The position numbers and the translations under genes were made by a program. A stretch of DNA of 64,000 bases from Molossus alvarezi (taxonomy: Eukaryota > Chordata > Mammalia > Chiroptera > Molossidae). Under the pieces are notes generated by a model. The model worked only from the letters and a program-made list of their open reading frames with translations, ran no database searches and was not told the DNA's origin. The stretch spans positions 24,254,708 to 24,318,707 of the forward strand of contig CM073896.1 in assembly GCA_037176705.1 (NCBI GenBank). Reading direction: 5' to 3'. Below, piece after piece: positions 56,501 through 64,000 of this stretch; position 1 is the first letter of the stretch, and every line of letters starts with the position of its first letter.

Positions 56501-58894
56501 CACTCACTACTCTTGGGTGGGGCTTGCTGACTGGAAACTTAATTGTAGGGTTATCTGGCTGTATCATTTTATTAGGCTGATCTGCCTGCCTGGTCTCAGG
56601 GTTTTGTCTTTGGTGGTCTTGGCCTCCATTATGAATGTACATGTTCTTCATACCCCAGGACTTGGCTCTGCTTTGTGTCCCCACAAGACTTTCACCTATC
56701 TAAAGAATAAGCTCCAGACATTTGCTGGGTGCACAAGGGGCAGTTGTCTGTCTGGGGTGCTAACTGCTTTAATTTTTTCTTAATACTTTAAATATTTTTT
56801 ATTGATTCAAGAAATACTTAATCCTTACCATGTAGTGTGTTGGGAACTTGAGAAAATAAACAGAAGAACAAGGTCTGGATTCTGCCATTAAGAACTTCAC
56901 AGATCAATATAAAAGATGCATGCAAATATGTATACCAGGAGGTGCTAAGGGACACACATAGGTAGATTAGTGGTTTATATAATACATCTTTTTTTTTTTT
57001 TTTATCATGGTCTATCTTTTACATTTCTTTGGGCTTATTGATAAAGTGGTTTCTGAAAACACATTTTTAAAAACCCACCAAAATAAAATGGACAAATTAA
57101 AAATAGCTACTACCAAGTACCTTCCTTTGAAGATTTTTTTCAAATGATTCAGCTTCTGACTGATTCTGAAGACTTTCAACTAGTCTTCCTTATTTTAGTT
57201 TCTACTTTTTCTTGTCCCCATTTTTGTTTTGTTTTTTTTTCCACATCTTTATTGTTGGATGTAAAATGTATTACAGATGTTCCACATTTTTCCCCCATTG
57301 ACCCCCTCCTCCCCACTTCCGCCCCCCTCCCACCTTTTCTTGTCCCCATTTTTAGAGGTACATACATAGTGCCGCTAATTCTTGAGCCTTTGGCAGATTT
57401 ATTAGTAGATTTGTTCTCTACTTTCCTTGCTGCCTACATAAATAGATACATACATACATATACCTATGTGTCTATGTGTACATGTTTGTATTTTAAGAAG
57501 GGGATAAACCAACAAAGTTAGGAAGAAGGAGAAAAAACAGGATTATAACTTTCAATACTGAAGCTGATAGAAGAGTAGTAAAGGTCTTAAGAGACATGAG
57601 AAAAATTAATTCCAAATAGGTGGCAGGGAAAGTAGAGAACCAGTTTAAAAACAATTCCCCTGAAGGCTCAGAATTAGCAGCATTGTCTTTTTTTTTTTTC
57701 TTTTATCCTCACCCGAGGATATTTTTCCATTTTGTGTACAGACAGAATGGGAGGGAGAGAGAAGAAGGGAGAGAGAGTGAGAAACATCGACGTGAAGGGA
57801 CACATCGAGTGGCTGCTACCCGCACGACCAACCAGGGCCGGGGACAAACTGCAACCGAAGTACGTGCCCTTAGCGGGAACCGAACCCGGGTCTCTCCGGA
57901 CCGCAGGCCGACGCTCTAACCGCTGAGCCAAACTGGCCAGGGCAGCAGCATTGTCTTAATGGTGTTTGGGAAGGAAGTCAAAATAGATGAGTGTGTTCAG
58001 TCTTTACCCAAGAGTCTGAATCTCTTTGTGTGTACTTGTCTCATCTCTTTCAACTAGATGCAAACTCCTTGGATTAGCTGGAGTTGGGTATATAATTCTT
58101 TATATCCCTCTCAGCAACTAACCACCTTTCACATAGTATATCATAATCTGTTGTTTGACTTCTTTTGTAAGGCAGTGATGTTAGTGTGTAACAAATTGGT
58201 AATCATTCTAATCCCCAGGGAGTTGATGTGCTGTGTCCCTAGAGCAATCATTTATACATTGCTGTTTTAGTTTTTAGTTTGCATATTGAGAATGATATTC
58301 TTTATACATACAGATACTATATTAATAGGTACTAAGTTAATGTTTCATAGTGAAAAAATGTCCTCACTATGTAACAATTACTGAAGTAGAAATGAAGATG
58401 CAGGATGAGGAAAAACCACTTAAAATACTTGTTTCCTCCTCTTCTGTCCTCTTTCTTCCTTTTAATTAACATATTGTTATCAATGAAAACCTTAGTAAAC
58501 TTTTCCTAATCTGATGTAAACCTTTAGTAGCTCGTCTAAATAAGCTATTTAATATTTAATTTAAAACAATAGATACTTGAAATAGTGTGTACTCTCTATG
58601 AAGTTCAACCTGGACACTAAATGAAAATAAGTACTTTGACAACTGTGCCCTAGGCTAAGTTAGAAAACCAATCTATATTTTACTTATTATGTCTTTCCAG
58701 TCCTAACAGAGGATTCACAGAAATGCACTGTATGAGTGGCCACTCCAATTTTGTATCTTGTGTATGCATCATACCTTCTAGTGACGTATATCCTCATGGA
58801 CTAATTGCTACTGGAGGAAATGACCACAATATTTGCATTTTCTCACTGGAAAGTCCAGCACCACTTTATATACTAAAAGGTCACAAAAATACTG
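50393..58894 (+). CDS. PLAA: PLAA, 5' part of gene (first 2 coding exons, 114 codons)
   Basis: Phospholipase A2-activating protein is the mammalian orthologue of yeast Doa1/Ufd3. It has an N-terminal WD40 propeller that binds ubiquitin, then a PFU domain and a C-terminal PUL domain that binds p97/VCP. Here 50393-50541 joins 58701-58894 (343 nt, ending one base into a Val codon). Residues 1-49 read [20 protein letters not shown] and on through [11 protein letters not shown]. Exon 2 continues [20 protein letters not shown] and ends [16 protein letters not shown], the terminal [11 protein letters not shown] and [10 protein letters not shown] are WD-repeat blades 1 and 2. The start codon has an ideal context (GGGCCATGG). 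The human protein is about 795 residues; the rest lies right of the window. No defect is seen. Confidence 0.96.
50542..51149. other. PLAA intron 1, proximal part, with MIR remnant
   Basis: GC falls quickly after the exon. About 50785-50900 (TGACCACTAGCTAGTGGGTG ACCTTGG) resembles the MIR core. Confidence 0.45.
51150..51690 (+). mobile_element. Old LINE-1 3' end
   Basis: CACCATATAATCCAGTAATT, ACAATAGCCAAGAGGTGAAA, ATGTCCATCAGCTGATTAAT, GCTACAACAGGGATGAAACT and GTATGATTCCACTGACATGA follow the ORF2 end and 3' UTR of mammalian-wide LINE-1. No open frame. Confidence 0.85.
51752..51800. mobile_element. Single mariner-like terminus
   Basis: TACATGGTGGGGCAAAAGTG GGTCTATAGTTGTGAAG resembles the terminal repeat of the element at 59097. 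No partner end was found nearby. Confidence 0.4.
52035..52260 (-). repeat. L2-like remnant
   Basis: GTTGATTGAGTGCCTCGTAT, a degenerate form of the ttgagcacctactatgtgcc block, with the expected trailing sequence. Weak. Confidence 0.4.
52481..52680 (-). mobile_element. SPIN-type non-autonomous hAT element, 200 bp
   Basis: The right end reads CAGTGGTTCTCAACTTGTGG on the minus strand and the left end CAGTTGGTTCTCAACCTTCC on the plus strand. Inside are GACCCTTTAATACAGTTCCT, CATGTTGTGGTGACCCCCAA and GGCGACCCTTGTGAAAGGGT. These are the ends and subterminal parts of SPIN (Space Invader) hAT elements, known for horizontal spread into bats and other tetrapods. Flanked by a degenerate 8-bp duplication (CTTTAAAT / CTGTAAAG). 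No transposase. Confidence 0.88.
52681..54149. other. PLAA intron 1, no gene
   Basis: Mixed sequence with a possible L2/MIR trace at 53265-53340 (GATTGAGAGCCTGCACTGTG) and a G-rich patch then (GT)n at 53763-53786. No coding homology. Confidence 0.4.
54150..54735. mobile_element. Tigger/pogo-like DNA transposon remnant (MER2-like)
   Basis: Starts ACAGTCATGCTTAACTAGGG, contains ATCTAGGCTATATGTTTCTA and ACATGTTACTGTATAAAACA, and ends near AATCTTATGGGACCACCATC and GTGGTCCATTGTTGACTGAA. This is the arrangement of MER2-group Tigger elements, with extra material in the middle. Old and decayed. Confidence 0.65.
55833..56065 (-). mobile_element. Ves SINE
   Basis: TTTATCCTCACCTGAGGACA tail, head AAACTGGCCAGGGC. 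GATGTTTTTCT on both sides is the likely target-site duplication. Confidence 0.93.
56083..56314 (-). mobile_element. Ves SINE
   Basis: Long T-run, CCTCACCCAAGGATATGTTT, AGAGAG tract, head CCACACTGGCCAGGGC. It lies 18 bp from the previous copy, both in the same orientation. Confidence 0.9.
56781..56985 (-). repeat. L2-like remnant
   Basis: TTGATTCAAGAAATACTTAA TCCTTACCATGTAGTGTG and the following GGATTCTGCCATTAAGAACT TCACAG correspond to the L2 3' region in reverse. Moderately decayed. Confidence 0.5.
57226..57334 (-). mobile_element. 109-bp LINE-1 3' stub with 19-bp target-site duplication
   Basis: Only the last part of the young LINE-1 3' UTR plus poly-A (T-run at the left). TTACAGATGTTCCACATTTT TCCCCCATTGACCCCCTCCT matches other 3' ends in the window. 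TTTTCTTGTCCCCATTTTT is repeated exactly at 57207-57225 and 57335-57353. Confidence 0.92.
57690..57943 (-). mobile_element. Young Ves SINE with 14-bp target-site duplication
   Basis: TTTATCCTCACCCGAGGATA tail, CpG-rich body and head AAACTGGCCAGGGC. AGCAGCATTGTCTT at 57676-57689 and 57944-57957, perfect. The retained CpGs suggest a recent insertion. Confidence 0.96.
57958..58700. other. PLAA intron 1, distal part
   Basis: AT-rich up to the exon 2 acceptor. No repeat or gene recognised. Confidence 0.4.
58701..58894 (+). CDS. PLAA: PLAA exon 2 (WD blade 2)
   Basis: The acceptor TATGTCTTTCCAG ends at 58700 and the donor GTAAGT follows 58894. It completes the Ser codon, then [40 protein letters not shown] and so on to GHKNT. 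Typical WD40 spacing (GH...D-H-N-I-C-I-F). Exon 3 is absent from the remaining 5.1 kb, which is mostly LINE-1. Confidence 0.95.
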
Positions 58895-59096
58895 GTAAGT
58901 ATAATGCTTTGGTGTTTTTCTATTTGAAAAAAATGTATCCCTTTGAAAGTAAAATTTATCCATTTTTCCTGGTTTTTATTATGTTTGTTAACCTATAAAT
59001 AATAGACTTGATAGTAAAAACCATTTTTAATCAGCATTGTTCTATCAGTTCCATTACAGATTTACTGTTATCATCAGTAAATTCTTCCTGCTTATA

Positions 59097-59220
59097 CTGG
59101 GGTGAGCAAAAGTAGATTTACAGTTACAATACAAATAATACAATACTTAATAAATAATAATACAAGAATAAACTCTGTTTTTCATACTCACAACTGCAAA
59201 TCTACTTTTGTCCACCCCTG
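59097..59220. mobile_element. mariner-type MITE, 124 bp, TA target site
   Basis: Terminal inverted repeats CTGGGGTGAGCAAAAGTAGA TTTACAGTT (left) and CAGGGGTGGACAAAAGTAGA TTTGCAGTT (right, reversed) enclose about 66 bp of AT-rich DNA. TA dinucleotides at 59095-59096 and 59221-59222. No transposase. Confidence 0.85.
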
Positions 59221-59222
59221 TA

Positions 59223-59745
59223 TATTTAAAAAGTAAAGTGTTGAGTTATAAAAGGAAGGGGCTGTATAATTTTGATACACTTTGTGGTTTTGGTTTTTCA
59301 GCTATTTTGTACAAGGAATTTACTGAGGAAAACAGAGTTATTTCTTTATCTTTTTACTGTTACGTCTGTATCTATATAGTAAAACTAGTGTGTTTAGAGC
59401 CCTGGTATCATTATTGAAGAGGAATACTTTTCAATATCTTATTCTGTGATTTGTGTATACTATTTTTGATTTTCTTTATGAGATTACTGCTTTTGTGCAT
59501 GGATTAGCAGCTCTATGTTATAAAATAATATGCTTTATCATTGCAGTATGTGTACTTGTTTTTCAATGTATATAGAATATTTTAGGACTTCTGTATGCAA
59601 ATAGTGTGGCGCATAAATACTTTAAACTTAATTTCATTGAGGTGTTTGTAAAATGGTTTGTGTGTATGTATCCAAAATATTCAATTCAGAGAGATACAGA
59701 TATTTTGAGCTTTATTACACAATTCTTCAATATATACAAAAGTAA
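59223..59745. other. PLAA intron 2 DNA, no feature
   Basis: AT-rich between the mariner-type element and the first of two LINE-1 5' regions. Confidence 0.4.
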
Positions 59746-61380
59746 AGGCAGGGAGATTGAAAAATGGCGGCACAGTGAATGCAAGCTACACAGACCATCT
59801 CCCAAGACCAAAATGCAATCACAACTAAAATAAAGACAAATCATTGGGAAAAAGCAACAGAAAAGCAGCTTGCGATGATCATATAACCAGGGACACTGAC
59901 TTGACCCTGGTAGGATTGAGGAGGCACGAGAGGGGGGCTGGGAGCCCACAGACAGCAACGGCCTTAGCTATGAGAAGCACCCTCGGGTTAAACTCCCTAG
60001 CGGCTCCACAGCCCAGAGCTGGGACATATGCTAAAATAGCCACAGCCACTCACCCTGGGCTCCGGCAGAGGGTGGGCAGACTAGACTCGAACTGTGTGGG
60101 GACGCTCAGGATTTCGAGGGCATTCAGAGCTTTTGCTGAGTTGCAGCCACGCAGGATGGTGGCCATCTTTCTCTATCCCAGGGCTCTTGGGAGAGGCTGC
60201 TGCCCCTCCTTCAGAGATTCAGCCCTACCCAAGTGGGCCATTGAAATGCAAATTGAGGCTTATTAACAACCAGCATCTGCCCCACCCTTGGGAAATCCAC
60301 TTGCTCTGATCACCTGAGGGAGTTTTTCATTCAACTGAGAACCCAAGGATCTTTAACCAAGACTAATAGCCTCCAGGCAAAAAGCTAGAGGATAACTGAA
60401 CCATTTCTGAGCTAGCAACTCTAACCAGGAAAGTAAGACTTGACAGTGGTATTTAATGTGAGTCCTCCCTCACTCATCCAAATCCAGGAAAAGGAGTCAC
60501 AAACAGGAGAACACCAACACCTACAGGGAAAATTTGGCAGGCTCCAAAGCCCACTATGATAACTAAAATGGTGAAACAAAGAAACAGAAGCCAAATGAAA
60601 AAGCAAGAGACCTCTACCAAAGATGAGATAAATGTGGAGCAGTTAAGCAAGTTAACAGATAGAATTCAGAGCCATGATCTTGACGAAGCTCAACGGCATG
60701 AGTAAGGACATCAACACCATGAGTAAAGACATAGAAAAGTTGAAAATCAACCAATTGGAAATCAAAAACCACAAAGAAGAATTGAAGAATGACCTATCAA
60801 AAATAAAGAACACATTGGAAGGTCTAAACAGCAAAGTAGAGAAAGCTGAGGACCGGATCAGTGAATTAGAAGATGGTAGAATAAAATCAAGCAATGAGTA
60901 AACCAAAAGGAAAAAACAATGAAAAAACAGGAAGACAGCTTAAGAGAACTGTGGGACAACTGGAAATATAATAATATTCGCATCATAGGAGTCCCCGAAG
61001 AAGAAGAAAATGAGCAAGGATTAGAGAATATTTTCAAAAAAATTGATACAGGAAACTTCCCTAATTTGGTGAAGGAAGAAGGCATTCAAGTTCAAGAAGC
61101 ACAGAGAACCCCAAGTAAGTAGAACCCAAACAGGCTCACACCAAGACACATAGTAATCAAAATGCCAAAAATTAACGGCAAAGAGAGAATCCTAAAGGCA
61201 GCAAGAGATAAGCAACAGGTTACCTACAAAGGAACCCCCACAAGGCTCTCAGCTGAATTCTGAATAGAAACACTACAGGCCAGAAGTGAATGGCATGAAG
61301 TAATCAAGCTCATGAAAAACAAGGATCTGAATCCAAGACTACTCTACCCAGCAAGGCTATCATTCAAAATAGAAAGTCAA
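59746..61380 (+). mobile_element. LINE-1 copy VI, 5' UTR and ORF1 only
   Basis: Begins near AAAAATGGCGGCACAGTGAA. The 5' UTR runs to about 60575, then ORF1 with a coiled coil (60674-60901) and RRM part (60919-61122, WKYNNIRIIGVPEEEENEQG). It breaks off inside the ORF1 C-terminal region at AGAAAGTCAA (61380), where another LINE-1 5' end begins. ORF1 is frame-shifted. Confidence 0.88.
60674..60901 (+). pseudogene. LINE-1 ORF1 coiled-coil fragment (copy VI)
   Basis: 75 codons: LTKLNGMSKDINTMSKDIEK and so on to EKAEDRISELED. A MSKDI repeat unit is duplicated (NTMSKDI after GMSKDI). A frameshift near 60665 separates it from the true ORF1 start near 60576. Confidence 0.8.
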
Positions 61381-62210
61381 GGTGAGATTTCAAAATGGTG
61401 GCGGAGTGAATGGAAGCTACACAGACTGTCTCCCAGGACCAAACTGGAATTACAACTATAACACAGACAAATTGACAGGAAAAATCAACAGAAAATCAGC
61501 TTGCGAGGACCATGTAACCAGGGACACTGACTTAATCCTGGTAGGCTTGCGAAGGCGCGAGATGGGGGCTGAGAGCTCACGGTCAGCAGCTCGGCAGCAA
61601 CCTTAGCTGAGAGCAGTGCCCTCAGGTTACACTCCCGAGCGGCTCCACAGCGCAAAGCTGGAACAGAGGCTAAGAAAGCCACGACCACTCACCTTGGGCT
61701 CCGACAGAGGGAAGGCAAACTGGACTGGAACTTTGTTGGAACCCTCCGGATTTGGAGGGCACTCAAGCTTTTGCTGAGTTGCTGCCACGCAGGACAATGG
61801 CCATATTGTTCCTGCCCAGGGCTCTGGGGAGAGGCAGCAGCCCATCCCTCGGAGATCCAACCCCACACAGTGGGCCATTGAAATGCAAATTGAGGCTCAT
61901 TAACAAGTAGTATCTGCCCCACCCTTGGGAAAACCCCTTATACTGAGCACCTGAGGGAATTTTTCAATCAACTGGAAACCCATAACTCATCAAGTAACCT
62001 CCACTGCTAGCCTCCAGGCAAAAAACTAGAGGATAACAGTACCTTTCCTGGGCTAGCAACTTTAACCAGAAAAGTAAGACTTGACAGTGGTGTTTAACGT
62101 GGGTCCTCCCTCGCTCATCTAAACCCAGGAGAGGTAGTCACAAACAGGAGAACAGCAAATCCCACAGGGAAAACTTGACAGGCTCCAAAGCCCACTGTGA
62201 TAGTCAAAAT

Positions 62211-62860
62211 GGTGGAACACAGAAACAAAATCCAAATGAAAGAGCAAGAGACCTCCACCGAAGATGAGATCAATGTGGAGCAGTTAGGCGTGTTAACAGA
62301 GCTAGAATTCAGAGCCATGATCTTGAGGAAGCTCAACAGCATGAGTAAGGACATAGAGATGCTGAAAATAAGCCAATTGGAAATTAATAACCATGAATAA
62401 GAGATAAAAAATGACATATCAGAAATCAAAAACACATTGGAAGGTTTAAAAAGCAGAGCAGAGGAAGCTGAGGACCGGATCAGTGAATTGGAACACGGTA
62501 GAAAAAAATCAACCAATCAGAAAACCAAAAGGAAAAAACGATTAAAAAACAGGAAGACAGCTTAAGAAAACTGTGGGACAACTGGAAACGTAATGATATT
62601 CGCATCATGGGAGTCCCCGAAGAAAGAAGAAAATGAGCAAGGATTAGAGAATATATTCAAAAAAATTGAGACCGGAAACTTTCCTAATTTGGTGAAGGAA
62701 GAAGGCATTCAAGTTCAAGAAGCACAGAGTCCCAAGTAAGAAGAACCCAAACAGGCCTACACCAAGACACATAGTAATTAAAATGCCAAAATTAAAGACA
62801 AAGAATCCTAAAGGCAGCAAGAGATAAACAACAGGTTACCTACAAAGGAAACCCCATAAG
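62211..62860 (+). pseudogene. LINE-1 ORF1, broken (copy VII)
   Basis: ORF1p is the RNA-binding trimeric chaperone of LINE-1. From ATGGTGGAACAC the frame is open through KISQLEINNHE, then TAA at 62398. It reopens in the same frame to the RISELEHG region, then shifts near 62570. There is an extra A-rich insertion (GAAGAAAGAAGAAAATGAGC) near 62620. Confidence 0.82.
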
Positions 62861-63129
62861 GCTCGCAGCTGACTTCTTACAAGTAACACTACAGGCCAGA
62901 AGGGAATGACATGAAGTAATCATGGTCATGAAAAACAAGGATTTGAATCCAAAACTACTCTACCTTGCAAGGCTATTATTCAAAACAGAAGGTCAAATAA
63001 AGAGCTTCCCAGACAAAAAAAAGGCTAAGGGAATACATTACCACCAAACCAGCACTCCAAGAAATGTTAAAGAGACTGCTGTAATTATCAGGAGAAATGG
63101 GAAGAAAAATAGAACCACACTAAACAAAA

Positions 63130-64000
63130 ATGGCAATAAATAAGTACATATCAATAATCACCTTAAACGTAAATGGATTGAATGCTCCCATAAAAAGACA
63201 CAGAGTAGCTGATTGGATAAGAAAGCATGACTCATCTATATGTTGTTTACAAGAGACCCACCTCACAACAAAAGACTCACATAGGTTGAAAGTGAAGGGA
63301 TGGAAAAAAATTTTCCAAGCAAACGGAAATCAAAAAAAAGCTGGGGTAGCAATACTCATATCTGCCAAAATACATTTCAAAATGAAGGCCATAACTAGAG
63401 ACAAAGAAGGCCACTACATAATATTGAAAGGATCTATCCAACAGGAAGATATAACCTTGATAAACATATATGCACCCAATATAGGAGCACCAAAATATAT
63501 TAAAAATCTTCTGGAGGACTTTCAAGGAGAAATTGACAACAATACAATCATAGCAGGGGACTTCAACACCCCGTTGACAGCATTGAATAGATCCTCTAGA
63601 CAAAAAATTAGCAAGGAAACAGAGACTCTAAATGAAGCATTAGACCAAATGGATTTAATAGATATCTACAGAGAATTACACCCCAAAGCTACAGAACACA
63701 CATTCTCCTCAAGTGCACATGGGACATTCTCAAAGATAGACCACATGATAGGACACAGACTAAATCTCTACAAGTTCAAGAGGAATGAAATCATATCAAG
63801 CATCTTCTCAGATCAAAATGGCATGAAACCAGAAATCAATTGCAACAAGAACATGGAAAGACATTTAAACACATGGAGGCTAAATAGCATGTTATTAAAC
63901 AATGAATGGGTTACTGAGGAGATTAAGGAAGAAATTAGAAACTTCCTGGAAACCAATGAAAATGAACACACAACAACAAAAAATCTATGCGGTGCAGCGA
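63130..64000 (+). CDS. LINE-1 ORF2 N-terminal part, open to window edge (290 codons)
   Basis: ORF2p combines an APE-type endonuclease and a reverse transcriptase. From ATG at 63130 I read 290 sense codons without a stop: MAINKYISIITLNVNGLNAP, then HDSSICCLQETHLTTKDSHR, IAGDFNTPLTALNRSSRQ, FSKIDHMIGHRLNLYKFK and IFSDQNGMKPEI. The catalytic/metal residues N (LNVNG), E (QETH), D and N (GDFNT), and D/H (FSDQNG has Gln where His is usual) can be placed. Because the last motif reads SDQN rather than SDHN, endonuclease activity is doubtful despite the open frame. The RT lies outside the window. Confidence 0.88.
   Translation, partial: MAINKYISIITLNVNGLNAPIKRHRVADWIRKHDSSICCLQETHLTTKDSHRLKVKGWKKIFQANGNQKKAGVAILISAKIHFKMKAITRDKEGHYIILKGSIQQEDITLINIYAPNIGAPKYIKNLLEDFQGEIDNNTIIAGDFNTPLTALNRSSRQKISKETETLNEALDQMDLIDIYRELHPKATEHTFSSSAHGTFSKIDHMIGHRLNLYKFKRNEIISSIFSDQNGMKPEINCNKNMERHLNTWRLNSMLLNNEWVTEEIKEEIRNFLETNENEHTTTKNLCGAA

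Larger units (their letters stand above)
55050..56780 (-). mobile_element. Ancient LINE-1 remnant (ORF1 / 5' UTR region)
   Basis: Minus-oriented old LINE-1. AGCCATTCTGATTCTTGACG and TAAGTTCTGGGACATTTTCT recall ORF1-coding sequence of mammalian L1M elements read backwards, and 56400-56780 looks like its 5' UTR. Two Ves SINEs interrupt it. No open frame; borders rough. Confidence 0.5.
61381..64000 (+). mobile_element. LINE-1 copy VII, 5' half, runs off the window
   Basis: Its 5' end (GTGAGATTTCAAAATGGTGG) directly follows the broken ORF1 of copy VI. 5' UTR to about 62205, ORF1 62211-62860 (broken), inter-ORF region, ORF2 from 63130 still open at the edge. Same strand as PLAA, in its intron 2. 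The first copy in the window that could be near full length at its 5' side. Confidence 0.92.

Noticed and set aside
58895..64000. Search for PLAA exon 3 (VCSLSSGKFG-like)
   Set aside because: Not found; the interval is a mariner-type element, AT-rich intron and LINE-1. The exon lies beyond the window.

Overview
The window is vertebrate nuclear DNA from a bat, most likely a yangochiropteran. The evidence is about 27 tRNA-derived SINEs of the Ves type, several young LINE-1 copies whose 3' ends match each other, a 200-bp hAT element with SPIN-type ends, and a small mariner-type element. Gene exons are short and split by long AT-rich introns with GT-AG borders. No bacterial, organellar or CRISPR-type feature is present. 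I did not recognise Helibat-type Helitrons, so I do not name a family or genus.

Three protein-coding genes are recognised; their order and orientation match human 9p21.2 as I know it. (1) IFT74 runs on the minus strand from a CpG-rich first exon near 47.8 kb to exon 10 at 9475. Nine coding exons supply the first 263 codons; the rest lies beyond the left edge. (2) LRRC19 is complete on the plus strand (19177-23116, four coding exons, 370 residues). It sits wholly inside the 16-kb IFT74 intron between exons 8 and 9, antisense to it. (3) PLAA starts on the plus strand at 50393. Its first two coding exons are present and the rest lies beyond the right edge.

Layout: 0.3-9.2 kb is a nest of minus-strand LINE-1s, one inserted into another. 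9.4-33.5 kb holds IFT74 exons 10 to 3 with LRRC19 between exons 9 and 8. 34.56-39.72 kb is a 5160-bp LINE-1 flanked by a 15-bp target-site duplication. 43.4-43.5 kb is the IFT74 start-codon exon. 44.4-47.4 kb is pyrimidine-rich intron with an L2 remnant. 47.5-48.0 kb is the IFT74 promoter, with an RFX X-box-like site and a BANP-type palindrome. 48-49.9 kb is repeat-bearing intergenic DNA. 49.9-50.6 kb is the PLAA CpG promoter, with a ZNF143-type site. 50.5-58.7 kb is PLAA intron 1, and 58.9-64 kb is PLAA intron 2, ending in two consecutive 5' halves of plus-strand LINE-1.

Functionally, IFT74 is an IFT-B core subunit needed for cilia, LRRC19 is a leucine-rich-repeat membrane receptor linked to NF-kappaB signalling, and PLAA is a ubiquitin-binding p97/VCP cofactor. 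The first two share a locus but no known pathway. IFT74 and PLAA face away from each other from separate CpG promoters about 2.4 kb apart. I found no convincing undescribed biological system. The most useful observations are promoter motifs, precisely bounded transposon insertions, and a LINE-1 ORF2 that stays open to the window edge.
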